Below, in pieces: positions 7,707 through 15,328 of a DNA stretch of 42,205 nucleotides. This DNA is from Phocaeicola faecicola. GTDB lineage: Bacteria > Bacteroidota > Bacteroidia > Bacteroidales > Bacteroidaceae. Under the pieces are notes generated by a model that searched no databases, was not told where the DNA came from, and worked only from the letters and a program-made list of their open reading frames with translations. Location: the NCBI RefSeq assembly GCF_013618865.1, contig NZ_JABSOE010000038.1, forward strand, positions 1 through 42,205, given 5' to 3'. Every line of letters begins with the position of its first letter. Position 1 is the stretch's first letter. Both the position numbers and the translations under genes were made by a program.

Positions 7707-7763
7707 AAAGGGGCATTGCTTCATCTGTCTAAACATCGTTTAGGCGTGAGGCAATGCCCTTTT
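7707..7763 (+). repeat. Nested inverted repeat (hairpin within hairpin)
   Basis: The outer 13-bp arms are 7707-7719 (AAAGGGGCATTGC) and 7751-7763 (GCAATGCCCTTTT), with one G-T pair. An inner 6-bp stem (CTAAAC 7729-7734 with GTTTAG 7738-7743) sits in the loop. The 3' end is T-rich. It may be a terminator for a transcript coming from 7324, or a structured RNA or DNA site near the element's end. Confidence 0.6.
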
Positions 7764-8269
7764 CTCCAGCTATGCGGTAGTCGGCACACGTTTGTTCCAA
7801 ACTCGTTTTGGGCAATGGTGTGCCGACGGACAATACCGCTTTTACGGAAAATTCTTATGAATGAGGGGATAAAAAACGGGAGTTTATATCAAAATCTCGA
7901 ATTAAATAGCTACTTTTGCATACGAAGAGTTCTTCGAAGGTTACGCAACGCGCAGAAGGATAATGCAGTAGATAACTAACTAAATCGTAACCTATTACTA
8001 TCAAGAGCAATTAACCTACGCTCATTTCCAATAAATTACACTCTTTTCGTAACTTCAGTATGCAAACTTACAAATTTCTTTTCATACGTCGGGGGATACC
8101 GGCCTTTTTTCTTCTGATAACGATGTCTGACTGCAGAATGTACATCACCGGCAGACAGCAACCACGTAGAAAATGGACTGCCTGCCGGTGAAACAGGGAA
8201 CTCAGCCGGCAAATATTTGTCCGGCCGGTTTATGTAATATCCTTTTAGAGAGTAGTAACAGGATGTATG

Positions 8270-8682
8270 TTAAGGCTTTTCGAGCTGAATGACTTCACTG
8301 ACCAGATACACTCCGTCATATTCGGCTGCAAATCCGTCTTCCCATTGTCCGTCGTATTTCAACTTGAGCGTAGCCTTGACAGGTTTTCCGTTCTTGTTTC
8401 CTCCTGTCAGTTTGTTGTATTTTTCCTCCAGCTGACCGCTCTTGTCTACAATCCAGAATTCTTTGTCGCTGTTTTCCGGCTGGAACGAGCGGACTTCATG
8501 TCCGAGGCGTACCATTCCTGAAAGAGTGACAAGGCTGTCTTCCTGTAAATTTTCCGTGCCGGCAGGAGTCGCTGCTTCTATGCGGACAGAATCTGTGGCA
8601 TTTCCGTCCTGCGCATTACCGGATTTCTGGTTTCCTGTACAGGCACAAAGTCCAACATCATTAATAAAGCAAACTGTTTCAT
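8270..8682 (-). pseudogene. Lipoprotein gene with a one-base frameshift (NlpE-like family possible)
   Basis: From ATG 8682 the frame reads MKQFALLMML and then runs out of frame. Shifting by one base near 8653 gives an ideal lipobox, GLCACTGNQ, and a frame open to the stop at 8270. That frame continues through SVRIEAATPAGTENL, LSGMVRLGHEVRSF, FWIVDKSGQLEEKY and YDGVYLVSEVIQLEKP. Loss of one G from a TTGGGACTT run, now TTGGACTT, explains it exactly. The intact product would be about 137 residues with a compact beta-rich domain, resembling small Bacteroides proteins annotated as copper-resistance NlpE-like; I am not sure of that name. As it stands only an 81-codon ATG frame (8270-8515) without export signal remains. 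Confidence 0.75.
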
Positions 8683-8702
8683 AAATCTAGTTATTTAAGT
8701 GA

Positions 8703-9599
8703 TTAATTCTGTTGGGTGACATATTCAAGCACCACTTTTGATATCTTTCCGATGAGGGCTGCTGTATCAGCATCGCTCTCTTTCGAATCCTTGAGAAAAA
8801 CAGCCAAGGTATACCGGGGACCTTCGGCCGGAAAAATGAAGCCGATATCATTGATTCCGATGAGTTCTCCCTGCGGATTCCGGTCGCCGGTTCCTGTCTT
8901 GTGACCGATGATGGTCCGGGAGTCCGTAATTGCTGCCGGCAGCCGGTCTTTTCCGGTAGTACAACCGGTCATGGTGCGGCGGATGAAGGTATAATAAGGT
9001 CCGGTCACTGTCTTTTCAGTAATAAACAGTTCCAGCAGTCGCGCAGCCGCTAAAGGAGTGGACCAGTTTTCGTAGCACAATTTCCATTCACGGTGCATAT
9101 CGTCTTCGTTGGCTGTAATCCGGAAGTCTTCGATTCCCAGCGAGCGGATATATGCCTCGGTTTCCTTTGTTCCGATAATCCGGTCGAAGAGGATGTCGCA
9201 GGCATTGTTGTCGCTCCATTGCAGGGTATAGGTGAGCAGGTCGGCTACCGACAGTACGACATTTCCTTCCGGATACCGGTCACGCAGTGGACTGTATGTG
9301 TTTTCTTTTAATTCCTCTTTCCGGATGCACAGTGTTGTATCCAGGGAAATTCCTTGCCGCTGGAGGCAGTCGGCTACCGCCAGTGCCTGATGGAACTTGA
9401 ACACACTCATCATGGGATAGTGTACCTCGTTGTGGAGGGCCAGAGTGTCCTCCCCGTCAATAATAAGGGCGATTCCGGCCTGTACCTTTTGTGTCTTCAG
9501 CAGTTCTTCCAAAGAGGCTTTAAGCCGTTCCTTGGGTGATTGTCCGCAGACGGTCAGAAAGGAACACAGCGTGGTCAGTAGCAGAAAGAATATTTTCAT
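8703..9599 (-). CDS. Class A (subclass A2) beta-lactamase, CepA/CblA/CfxA-like
   Basis: 298 residues with a signal peptide (residues 1-18). It shows all serine beta-lactamase motifs: SVFK (Ser65 nucleophile, Lys68), SDN at 129-131, an omega-loop ANEDDMH with Glu165 as general base and the YENW segment, and KTG at 234-236. This layout is that of subclass A2, the group of CepA, CblA, CfxA and PER-type enzymes, which mostly hydrolyse cephalosporins. The ATG at 9599 was preferred over an in-frame TTG at 9611. It sits among chromosomal genes, not inside the conjugative transposon, so it is probably an intrinsic gene. Which named enzyme it is closest to cannot be told without alignment. Confidence 0.93.
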   Translation of the reverse strand: MKIFFLLLTTLCSFLTVCGQSPKERLKASLEELLKTQKVQAGIALIIDGEDTLALHNEVHYPMMSVFKFHQALAVADCLQRQGISLDTTLCIRKEELKENTYSPLRDRYPEGNVVLSVADLLTYTLQWSDNNACDILFDRIIGTKETEAYIRSLGIEDFRITANEDDMHREWKLCYENWSTPLAAARLLELFITEKTVTGPYYTFIRRTMTGCTTGKDRLPAAITDSRTIIGHKTGTGDRNPQGELIGINDIGFIFPAEGPRYTLAVFLKDSKESDADTAALIGKISKVVLEYVTQQN

Positions 9600-9669
9600 T
9601 GGGATAATCAAGATTAAATAAGTATTGCGAGATAACAGGATAATCGTAGTATCAGATAAAAATGGAGCA

Positions 9670-9699
9670 GGAAAGCAACCGGACAGAGACTCCGGTTGC
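9670..9699 (-). terminator. Terminator after tdk
   Basis: A perfect 9-bp stem (GCAACCGGA 9675-9683 with TCCGGTTGC 9691-9699), read leftward, is followed by TTTCC. It lies 8 bp past the tdk stop. The T-tract is short. Confidence 0.55.
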
Positions 9700-9706
9700 C
9701 AATATG

Positions 9707-10306
9707 TCAGCGGGATCCTTCAGCCTGTTTGATGGCTTTCTGGTAGCAGCAGCGGCACAGCGGTTCGTATTCCTCTTTCTCGCCCAGCAGCACCCGTTTG
9801 TCGCTGGCAATAATACGGTGAGAGATATAGGCCAGGTCACCGCATCTTACACAGATGGCATGTACCTTGGTTACCTCATCGGCTATGGCACAGAGGGCAG
9901 GCATGGGGCCGAACGGTATTCCCTTGAAGTCCATGTCCAGTCCGGCAATGATGACCCGTATGCCCCGGTTGGCCAGTTCGTTGCAGACATTCACCAGGCC
10001 TTCGTCGAAGAACTGTGCCTCGTCGATGCCTACCACGTCGATTTCCGAACTGAAAAGCAGGATGCTGGCCGAAGAGTCGATGGGAGTCGACTGGATGGAG
10101 TTTCTGTCGTGCGAGATGACCTCATCGTTCGAATAGCGCGTATCGATGGCGGGTTTGAAAATTTCCACCCGCTGTTTGGCAAAGCTGGCGCGCTTCAGAC
10201 GGCGTATCAACTCTTCTGTCTTTCCGGAAAACATGGATCCGCAGATAACTTCGATTCTGCCCCTGCGGCAGGTCTCCAGCGTATGATCTTCTGAAAATAA
10301 AACCAT
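9707..10306 (-). CDS. tdk: Thymidine kinase
   Basis: 199 residues, cytosolic. It phosphorylates thymidine to dTMP with ATP in the salvage pathway. The P-loop is GSMFSGKT (residues 23-30), the Walker-B/lid region is DEAQFFDEG, and a structural zinc site is formed by CVRCG and CRCC near the C-terminus. This is the type II (TK1-like) family, of normal length. The start at 10306 is the first ATG; conservation begins at about residue 15 ([16 protein letters not shown]). A -7 motif lies 45 bp upstream on the same strand. It is divergent from rsmI. Confidence 0.96.
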   Translation of the reverse strand: MVLFSEDHTLETCRRGRIEVICGSMFSGKTEELIRRLKRASFAKQRVEIFKPAIDTRYSNDEVISHDRNSIQSTPIDSSASILLFSSEIDVVGIDEAQFFDEGLVNVCNELANRGIRVIIAGLDMDFKGIPFGPMPALCAIADEVTKVHAICVRCGDLAYISHRIIASDKRVLLGEKEEYEPLCRCCYQKAIKQAEGSR

Positions 10307-10350
10307 ATATTCTATGAATTAGCGATTCTGTTTTTTATAGGTTGTGAATG

Positions 10351-10358
10351 CAAAAATA
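10351..10358 (-). promoter_or_regulatory. Probable tdk promoter -7 element
   Basis: On the minus strand this reads TATTTTTG, matching TAnnTTTG. It lies 45 bp before the tdk start. No good -33 TTTG is seen at the expected distance. Confidence 0.5.
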
Positions 10359-10474
10359 CAATTGTTTGGGCAATATCCGGGCATGATTCTGCCGAATTTG
10401 TACGGAAAAGACGAATGAATATACAACATCTGTTAAATATTGGCAGAAATTCATTTACGGAAACAAAAACTTTT

Positions 10475-10482
10475 TACCTTTG
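10475..10482 (+). promoter_or_regulatory. Probable rsmI promoter -7 element
   Basis: TACCTTTG matches TAnnTTTG exactly and lies 23 bp before the rsmI ATG, which would give a very short leader. The -33 region is weak. Confidence 0.55.
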
Positions 10483-10505
10483 CCTCCATTACATTGGATA
10501 ATTGT

Positions 10506-11180
10506 ATGGGAAAATTATATGTGGTTCCTACTCCGGTAGGAAATTTGGAAGATATGACCTTCCGTGCGATCCGTATTCTGAAGGAAGCCGACCTGATTCT
10601 GGCTGAAGATACACGTACTTCCGGAATCCTGCTGAAGCATTTCGAGATAAAGAATGCGATGCAGTCGCACCATAAGTTTAATGAGCATAAGACCGTGGAG
10701 AGCGTGGTCAACCGGTTGAAGGCGGGAGAAACCGTGGCATTGATTTCGGATGCCGGAACTCCCGGAATTTCCGATCCCGGTTTTCTGGTAGTCAGAGAAT
10801 GTGTCCGGAACGGAATCGAGGTACAGTGTCTTCCCGGGGCTACGGCCTTTGTGCCTGCACTGGTATCTTCCGGCTTGCCCGATGAGCGCTTTTGCTTCGA
10901 AGGCTTTCTGCCTCAGAAAAAGGGACGTATGACCCGGCTGACGGCGCTGCAGGAGGAAACCCGCACGATGATTTTCTACGAATCTCCTTACCGTCTGGTG
11001 AAAACGCTGACGCAGTTCATGGAGTTCTTCGGTCCGGAGCGTCCGGTATCTGTATGCCGGGAGATTTCAAAGGTACACGAAGAAAGTGTGAGAGGTACGT
11101 TGCAGGAGGTCGTGGCACATTTTACGGAAGTGGAGCCCCGCGGTGAGATTGTAATTGTATTAGGAGGAAAGGAAAACTAA
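10506..11180 (+). CDS. rsmI: 16S rRNA (cytidine-1402-2'-O)-methyltransferase
   Basis: 224 residues. RsmI methylates the ribose of C1402 in the ribosomal decoding centre using S-adenosylmethionine. The family signature is complete: LYVVPTPVGNLEDMTFRAI at the N-terminus, LAEDTRTSG, then LISDAGTPGISDPG in the SAM-binding region and LPGATAFVPAL. It is somewhat shorter than E. coli RsmI because the C-terminal extension is missing, as is usual in Bacteroidetes. ATG 10506 is preferred: the open frame back to 10440 overlaps the -7 promoter motif. A coiled-coil lipoprotein gene follows after 21 bp, probably co-transcribed. Confidence 0.95.
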   Translation: MGKLYVVPTPVGNLEDMTFRAIRILKEADLILAEDTRTSGILLKHFEIKNAMQSHHKFNEHKTVESVVNRLKAGETVALISDAGTPGISDPGFLVVRECVRNGIEVQCLPGATAFVPALVSSGLPDERFCFEGFLPQKKGRMTRLTALQEETRTMIFYESPYRLVKTLTQFMEFFGPERPVSVCREISKVHEESVRGTLQEVVAHFTEVEPRGEIVIVLGGKEN

Positions 11181-11201
11181 AATATAAACTCTAAACTGAA
11201 A

Positions 11202-12062
11202 ATGAATATGAAAAAAATTGTTTTGTTTTCATTATGTACAGCAGCCGCACTGGCTTCCTGTGTGAATACGGGTAAAAATCAGGATGCGCTGCAGGCTCAG
11301 AATGACTCTCTGATGATTGAGTTGTCGAACCGTGATGCTGAACTTGACGAGATTATGGGTTCGTTCAATGCGATCCAGGAAGGATTCCGTGAGATTAATG
11401 AAGCGGAAAATCGTGTGGACCTGAACGGGGATGCCATCGAGGGACAGTCGAATGCCAACAAGATTAAGGATGACATTCGATTTATCAGTGAAAAACTGAA
11501 ATCAAACCGTGAGCAGATTGCACAGTTGGAGGCTAAGTTGAAGAACAGCAATTACCAGTCGGCTCAGCTGAAGAAGGCTATCCAGAACCTGAATGCCGAA
11601 CTGAATGCCAAGCAGCAGCAGATTGAGACTTTGCAGAGTGAACTGGCTGCAAAGAATATCCGTATTGCAGAATTGGATGAGGCGGTATCTGCTTTGAACC
11701 AGAACGTAGATGAACTGGCTGCTGAAAATGAAGCAAAGGCTCAGACAGTAGCTGTACAGGATAAGGCATTGAATACTGCCTGGTATGTATTCGGTACGAA
11801 GTCGGAACTGAAAGATCAGAAGATCCTGCAGCGTGGAGACGTACTAAAGAACAACGAATTCAACAAGGATTACTTTACTGAAATCGATATCCGTAAGGAT
11901 AAGGAAGTGAAGTTGTATTCAAAACGTGCCGAACTGTTGACTACTCATCCGGAAGGTTCTTATGAGTTTGTGAAGGATGACAAAGGACAGTTGACGCTGA
12001 AAATTACTAATCCGAACACTTTCTGGAGTGTTTCACGTTATCTGGTGATCCAGGTAAGATAA
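11202..12062 (+). CDS. Coiled-coil lipoprotein
   Basis: 286 residues. A signal sequence ends in the lipobox ALASC (Cys20), predicting a lipid-anchored protein in the periplasm or outer membrane. Residues about 30-190 are an almost continuous coiled coil rich in Glu, Gln, Asn, Leu and Ala (QNLNAELNAKQQQIETL and ELAAENEAK are examples). The last 90 residues (from TAWYVFGTKSEL) form a small globular beta-rich domain. The domain pattern recalls envelope spacer lipoproteins, but I know no function. An alternative ATG lies two codons downstream. It follows rsmI by 21 bp and is closed by a strong terminator. Confidence 0.85.
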   Translation: MNMKKIVLFSLCTAAALASCVNTGKNQDALQAQNDSLMIELSNRDAELDEIMGSFNAIQEGFREINEAENRVDLNGDAIEGQSNANKIKDDIRFISEKLKSNREQIAQLEAKLKNSNYQSAQLKKAIQNLNAELNAKQQQIETLQSELAAKNIRIAELDEAVSALNQNVDELAAENEAKAQTVAVQDKALNTAWYVFGTKSELKDQKILQRGDVLKNNEFNKDYFTEIDIRKDKEVKLYSKRAELLTTHPEGSYEFVKDDKGQLTLKITNPNTFWSVSRYLVIQVR

Positions 12063-12089
12063 TCACTTAAACTGTTTTTAAATTTTTTA

Positions 12090-12134
12090 TCCCTCTCAGG
12101 AGTCTCCTTATGGAACTGCTGAGAGGGATTTTTT
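12090..12134 (+). terminator. Rho-independent terminator after the coiled-coil lipoprotein gene
   Basis: A 10-bp perfect stem (TCCCTCTCAG 12090-12099 with CTGAGAGGGA 12119-12128) is followed by TTTTTTG. Confidence 0.9.
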
Positions 12135-12147
12135 GTGGAAAGTACAT

Positions 12148-12185
12148 AAAAAAAGCACTCCCGCGCTTCGGAAAGCGGGGAGTGC
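12148..12185 (-). terminator. Rho-independent terminator after the ROK glucokinase gene
   Basis: Read leftward, an 8-bp stem (GCACTCCC 12155-12162 with GGGAGTGC 12178-12185) with further partial pairing inside is followed by a run of seven T (12148-12154). It is back-to-back with the plus-strand terminator of the neighbouring operon. Confidence 0.88.
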
Positions 12186-12206
12186 CTTATGCTTATCAGA
12201 AAAAAG

Positions 12207-13178
12207 TTATTCTCTAACTTCCCATCCCAGTGCGCTGGCACCCAATACGGCAGCATCAGCGTCTTTCAACTGTGAAAGCAACAATTTAGTCTTGCCTTTG
12301 TAGATGTTCAAAACATTGTCTTCCAAAGCTTTCTGGATAGGTTTAGTGATGTAGTCACCTGATTTAGCCAAACCTCCGAACAGGATGATGGCTTCCGGAC
12401 TTGAGAATGCAACGAAGTTAGCCAGTGCTTCTCCCAGGATCTTACCTGTATATTCGAAGATTTCCTGAGCCAGTTTGTCACCTTTCACTGCTGCATCGTA
12501 TACGTCTTTTGACTGGATGTCTTCTACCGGAACGTTTCTCAGCAAACTTGGTTCTGAGCGTGCTACCAGGAATTCACGTGCTGTACGTGCCACACCTGTA
12601 GCCGAGCAGTAAGTTTCCAGACAGCCTTTTCGGCCGCATCCGCAAACACGTCCTTCCGGATTAACAATCACGTGACCCAGTTCTCCGGCAAATCCGTCGT
12701 GTCCGTATACCAGCTGACCGTTGATTACGATACCGCTACCTACACCTGTACCCAATGTGATCATGATGAAATCTTTCAGACCGCGTGCTGCACCGTAAGT
12801 CATTTCTCCGATAGCTGCAGCGTTGGCATCGTTGGTAAGTGCAGTCGGGATACCCAATTTGTCTTCAAACATGGCAGCCAGAGGAATGATACCTCTCCAT
12901 GGCAAGTTCGGGGCAAATTCAATTGTTCCGCTGTAATAGTTACCGTTAGGAGCACCTACTCCCATACCTTTGATTTTTTCAGCTCCACCAAACTGCTGGA
13001 TGAGCGGGAGGAGTTTCTTGCATACTGCATCTACATATTCTTCAATCTGAGTATATTGCTGAGTCTTTACAGAGTCAGATGCCAATACGTTACCGCGAGA
13101 ATCTACTACACCGAATACAGTGTTTGTTCCGCCAATATCCATTCCCACAACATAGGGCTTTTCCATATTTACAGTCAT
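12207..13178 (-). CDS. ROK-family glucokinase/hexokinase
   Basis: 323 residues, cytosolic. It phosphorylates glucose (possibly also other hexoses) with ATP at the head of glycolysis. The N-terminal phosphate-binding motif is GMDIGGTNTVFGVVD. The catalytic segment is LTNDANAAAIGE with the general-base aspartate, followed by TLGTGVGSGI. The ROK zinc motif is CGCGRKGCLETY, and the glucose-binding ELGH is present (AGELGHVIV). The family includes the RokA hexokinase of Bacteroides fragilis; orthology is likely but not proven here. The start could be Met1 or Met5 (MEKPYVVGMD). It has its own well-formed promoter and terminator, so it is monocistronic. Confidence 0.93.
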   Translation of the reverse strand: MTVNMEKPYVVGMDIGGTNTVFGVVDSRGNVLASDSVKTQQYTQIEEYVDAVCKKLLPLIQQFGGAEKIKGMGVGAPNGNYYSGTIEFAPNLPWRGIIPLAAMFEDKLGIPTALTNDANAAAIGEMTYGAARGLKDFIMITLGTGVGSGIVINGQLVYGHDGFAGELGHVIVNPEGRVCGCGRKGCLETYCSATGVARTAREFLVARSEPSLLRNVPVEDIQSKDVYDAAVKGDKLAQEIFEYTGKILGEALANFVAFSSPEAIILFGGLAKSGDYITKPIQKALEDNVLNIYKGKTKLLLSQLKDADAAVLGASALGWEVRE

Positions 13179-13212
13179 GATATTATTTTGTTTAAAGGGT
13201 TAATTATATTGG

Positions 13213-13244
13213 CAAAATTATATAAACATTAAAAATAGAACAAA
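13213..13244 (-). promoter_or_regulatory. Promoter of the ROK glucokinase gene
   Basis: On the minus strand, TTTG (13244-13241) and TAATTTTG (13220-13213) are separated by exactly 20 bp. This matches the Bacteroides sigma consensus (-33 TTTG, -7 TAnnTTTG). It lies 34 bp before the ATG. It is the best complete promoter I found in the window. Confidence 0.75.
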
Positions 13245-13347
13245 TTTTTTCAGATTTATTTATACCTAATCGCCTCCTTTTTATATCTTAGCACTCTTGA
13301 TATGAAACTAGAAACCATAACTCATAAGTGTATAAACTGAAAGTGGT

Positions 13348-14067
13348 ATGATACGTCTGGAAGGAATTAATAAAACCTATCATAACGGAGCCCCTCTTCA
13401 TGTACTGAAAGGAATTGATCTTGAAATAGATAAAGGTGAATTTGTCTCTATCATGGGGGCGTCTGGCTCCGGAAAATCTACGTTGCTGAATATCTTGGGT
13501 ATCTTGGATAATTATGACTCCGGAAATTATTTTTTGAACGATGTGCTGATAAAGGATTTGAGCGAGACGCGTGCGGCGGAGTACCGTAACCGGATGATTG
13601 GCTTTATTTTCCAGTCTTTCAATCTGATTTCTTTCAAGAATGCCATGGAGAATGTGGCCTTGCCGCTCTTTTATCAGGGGGTGGGACGGAAGAAAAGAAA
13701 CGCCCTTGCCCTGGAGTATCTCGACAGGCTGGGACTGAAGGAGTGGGCGCATCATATGCCGAACGAGTTGTCGGGAGGGCAGAAGCAGCGTGTGGCCATT
13801 GCCCGGGCTTTGATTTCGAAGCCGCAGATTATTCTGGCCGATGAGCCAACCGGAGCGCTCGACAGCAAGACGTCGGTGGAGGTAATGGATATTCTGAAGG
13901 AGCTGCATGAGAAAGAAAAACTGACGATTGTAATCGTGACTCACGAAAGTGGAGTGGCGAATCAGACGAATAAGATCATTCATATCAAGGATGGTATCAT
14001 TGAACGGATAGAAGACAATATCGACCACAATGCCTCTCCGTTCGGCAGGGATGGTTTTATGAAATAA
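13348..14067 (+). CDS. ABC transporter ATP-binding protein (MacB/LolD type)
   Basis: 239 residues, the cytosolic ATPase of an export-type ABC transporter of the MacB/LolD/FtsE group. Motifs: Walker A GASGSGKST (about residues 37-45), Q-loop IFQSFNLI, signature LSGGQKQR, Walker B IILADEPTGALDS, and H-loop VIVTHE. The last 20 residues are a poorly conserved tail. The next gene starts 10 bp downstream and encodes the partner permease, so this is the first gene of a five-gene module ending in a two-component system. No HlyD/MacA-like periplasmic adaptor lies nearby. The substrate is unknown; such modules often export or sense peptides or lipids. Confidence 0.93.
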   Translation: MIRLEGINKTYHNGAPLHVLKGIDLEIDKGEFVSIMGASGSGKSTLLNILGILDNYDSGNYFLNDVLIKDLSETRAAEYRNRMIGFIFQSFNLISFKNAMENVALPLFYQGVGRKKRNALALEYLDRLGLKEWAHHMPNELSGGQKQRVAIARALISKPQIILADEPTGALDSKTSVEVMDILKELHEKEKLTIVIVTHESGVANQTNKIIHIKDGIIERIEDNIDHNASPFGRDGFMK

Positions 14068-14077
14068 CGCGAATACT

Positions 14078-15328
14078 ATGGTTGATCTGATACAGGAGAT
14101 TTACGGAACGATCAAGCGGAACAAGATGCGTACTGCCTTGACCGGATTTGCCGTGGCATGGGGAATCTTCATGCTGATTGTGCTGCTGGGGGCCGGAAAC
14201 GGTCTGATTCATGCTTTTGAAAGGCAGAGCGGAAGGATGATCATGAACTCGGTGAAGATTTATCCGGGAGTAACTTCGATGCCTTATCAGGGATTGCAGG
14301 AGGGACGGAGGATCTCCCTGGATGACAGTGACCGGAAACTGACGGCTAAGGCTTTTCCCGAAAGGGTCATCACCGTGGGGGCTACCGTGGGAGCGGGTTC
14401 CATTGTCCTGACACACGGGAAGGAGAATTTGAGTATCTCGGTGGAGGGTGTGTTTCCGAATTATCCGGAACTGGAGGCGATTTCTTTAAAAGAGGGGCGC
14501 TTTATCAACCCGAAAGACATGAAGGAAAGAAGAAAGGTAATCGTGTTGCATGAGAAGAGTGCCCGTATTCTGTTCCCTGAAGGAAATCCGGTCGGAAAAT
14601 TGCTGAATGCACGGGGAGTGGTTTACCAGGTAGTAGGTATCTATACGGACCAGAACAGTTTCTCTCCGGCAGCCCTGGTGCCGTTTACTACGGTTCAGCT
14701 GGTATATGGAAAGGGAGACAGTATCGATAATCTGACATTTACTACGCAAGGGCTGACGGATATGGTGAAAAACGAGGCCTTTGAGGTGGACTTCCGGAGA
14801 ACGCTGGGCGGACATAAGCAGTTTGATGCGTCCGACGAGGGGGCTATCTGGATATGGAACCGTTTCACGCAGTACCTGCAGCAGCAGTCGGCAGCCAAAC
14901 TTCTGAATATTGCCATCTGGGTAATCGGACTCTTTACCTTGCTGAGCGGCATTGTAGGGGTCAGCAACATCATGCTGATTACCGTGCGCGAACGGACACA
15001 TGAGTTTGGTATACGCAAGGCATTGGGAGCCAAGCCGGCTTCGATTCTCTGGCTGATTATTTCAGAAAGTGTGGTGATTACCACCTTCTTCGGATATATC
15101 GGAATGGTGTTGGGCATCCTGGCTACCGAGTACATGAATCAGGTGGCAGGAAGTCATACGGTCAATGCCGGCGCCTTCAGTGTGACGGTATTTGAGAATC
15201 CTACGGTCGATGTCAGCATTGCCATACAGGCTACGCTGACCTTGGTGATAGCCGGTACGCTGGCGGGACTTTTCCCGGCACGGAAGGCAGTTAAAATCAG
15301 GCCAATTGAGGCATTAAGAGCAGATTGA
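14078..15328 (+). CDS. FtsX/MacB-like ABC transporter permease 1
   Basis: 416 residues. The architecture is that of MacB-type permeases without the fused ATPase. A first membrane helix (TALTGFAVAWGIFMLIVLLG, about residues 21-42) leads into a periplasmic MacB-PCD domain of about 230 residues. Three more helices follow in the C-terminal FtsX domain, with the conserved VSNIMLITVRERTHEFGIRKALGA coupling region (abbreviated) and the ending KAVKIRPIEALRAD. It pairs with the ATPase directly upstream. The second permease starts inside its stop codon (ATGA, 15325). The two similar permeases probably form a heterodimer. Confidence 0.92.
   Translation: MVDLIQEIYGTIKRNKMRTALTGFAVAWGIFMLIVLLGAGNGLIHAFERQSGRMIMNSVKIYPGVTSMPYQGLQEGRRISLDDSDRKLTAKAFPERVITVGATVGAGSIVLTHGKENLSISVEGVFPNYPELEAISLKEGRFINPKDMKERRKVIVLHEKSARILFPEGNPVGKLLNARGVVYQVVGIYTDQNSFSPAALVPFTTVQLVYGKGDSIDNLTFTTQGLTDMVKNEAFEVDFRRTLGGHKQFDASDEGAIWIWNRFTQYLQQQSAAKLLNIAIWVIGLFTLLSGIVGVSNIMLITVRERTHEFGIRKALGAKPASILWLIISESVVITTFFGYIGMVLGILATEYMNQVAGSHTVNAGAFSVTVFENPTVDVSIAIQATLTLVIAGTLAGLFPARKAVKIRPIEALRAD

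Larger units (their letters stand above)
1..7919. mobile_element. CTnDOT/CTnERL-type conjugative transposon, right portion (right boundary approximate)
   Basis: Gene order traN-traO-traP-traQ-lysozyme followed by a convergent PcfK/PcfJ/DUF3873 operon is typical of the transfer end of Bacteroides tetracycline-type conjugative transposons. The integrase, mobilisation genes and traA to traM would lie to the left. The right boundary is not proven. IntDOT-family integrases recombine at GTAnnTTTGC-like cores. Candidate cores are CTACTTTTGC at 7910-7919 (9 of 10) and GTAAGTTTGC on the minus strand at 8062-8071 (10 of 10). Ordinary chromosomal genes begin by 8270, so the junction lies somewhere in 7.0-8.2 kb; 7919 is given as one candidate. 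Confidence 0.75.
7047..8269. other. 1.2-kb gene-poor region spanning the transposon/chromosome junction
   Basis: No secure coding gene is present. It holds a -7-like promoter motif (7310-7317) in front of an 87-codon plus-strand frame (7343-7606) rich in Lys/Arg with no recognised family. It also holds a nested hairpin (7707-7763), two GTAnnTTTGC-like cores in opposite orientation (7910-7919 and 8062-8071), and an imperfect 13-bp inverted repeat (8146-8158 with 8178-8190). An overlapping minus-strand frame (7208-7618) is equally unsupported. The region probably contains the element's right end and integrase binding sites. Confidence 0.6.

Noticed and set aside
8146..8190. Inverted repeat 8146-8158/8178-8190 as the terminator of the broken lipoprotein gene
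   Set aside because: It has a mismatch, a 19-nt loop, no T-tract on the minus strand and lies about 80 bp from the stop; kept only as an unexplained repeat.
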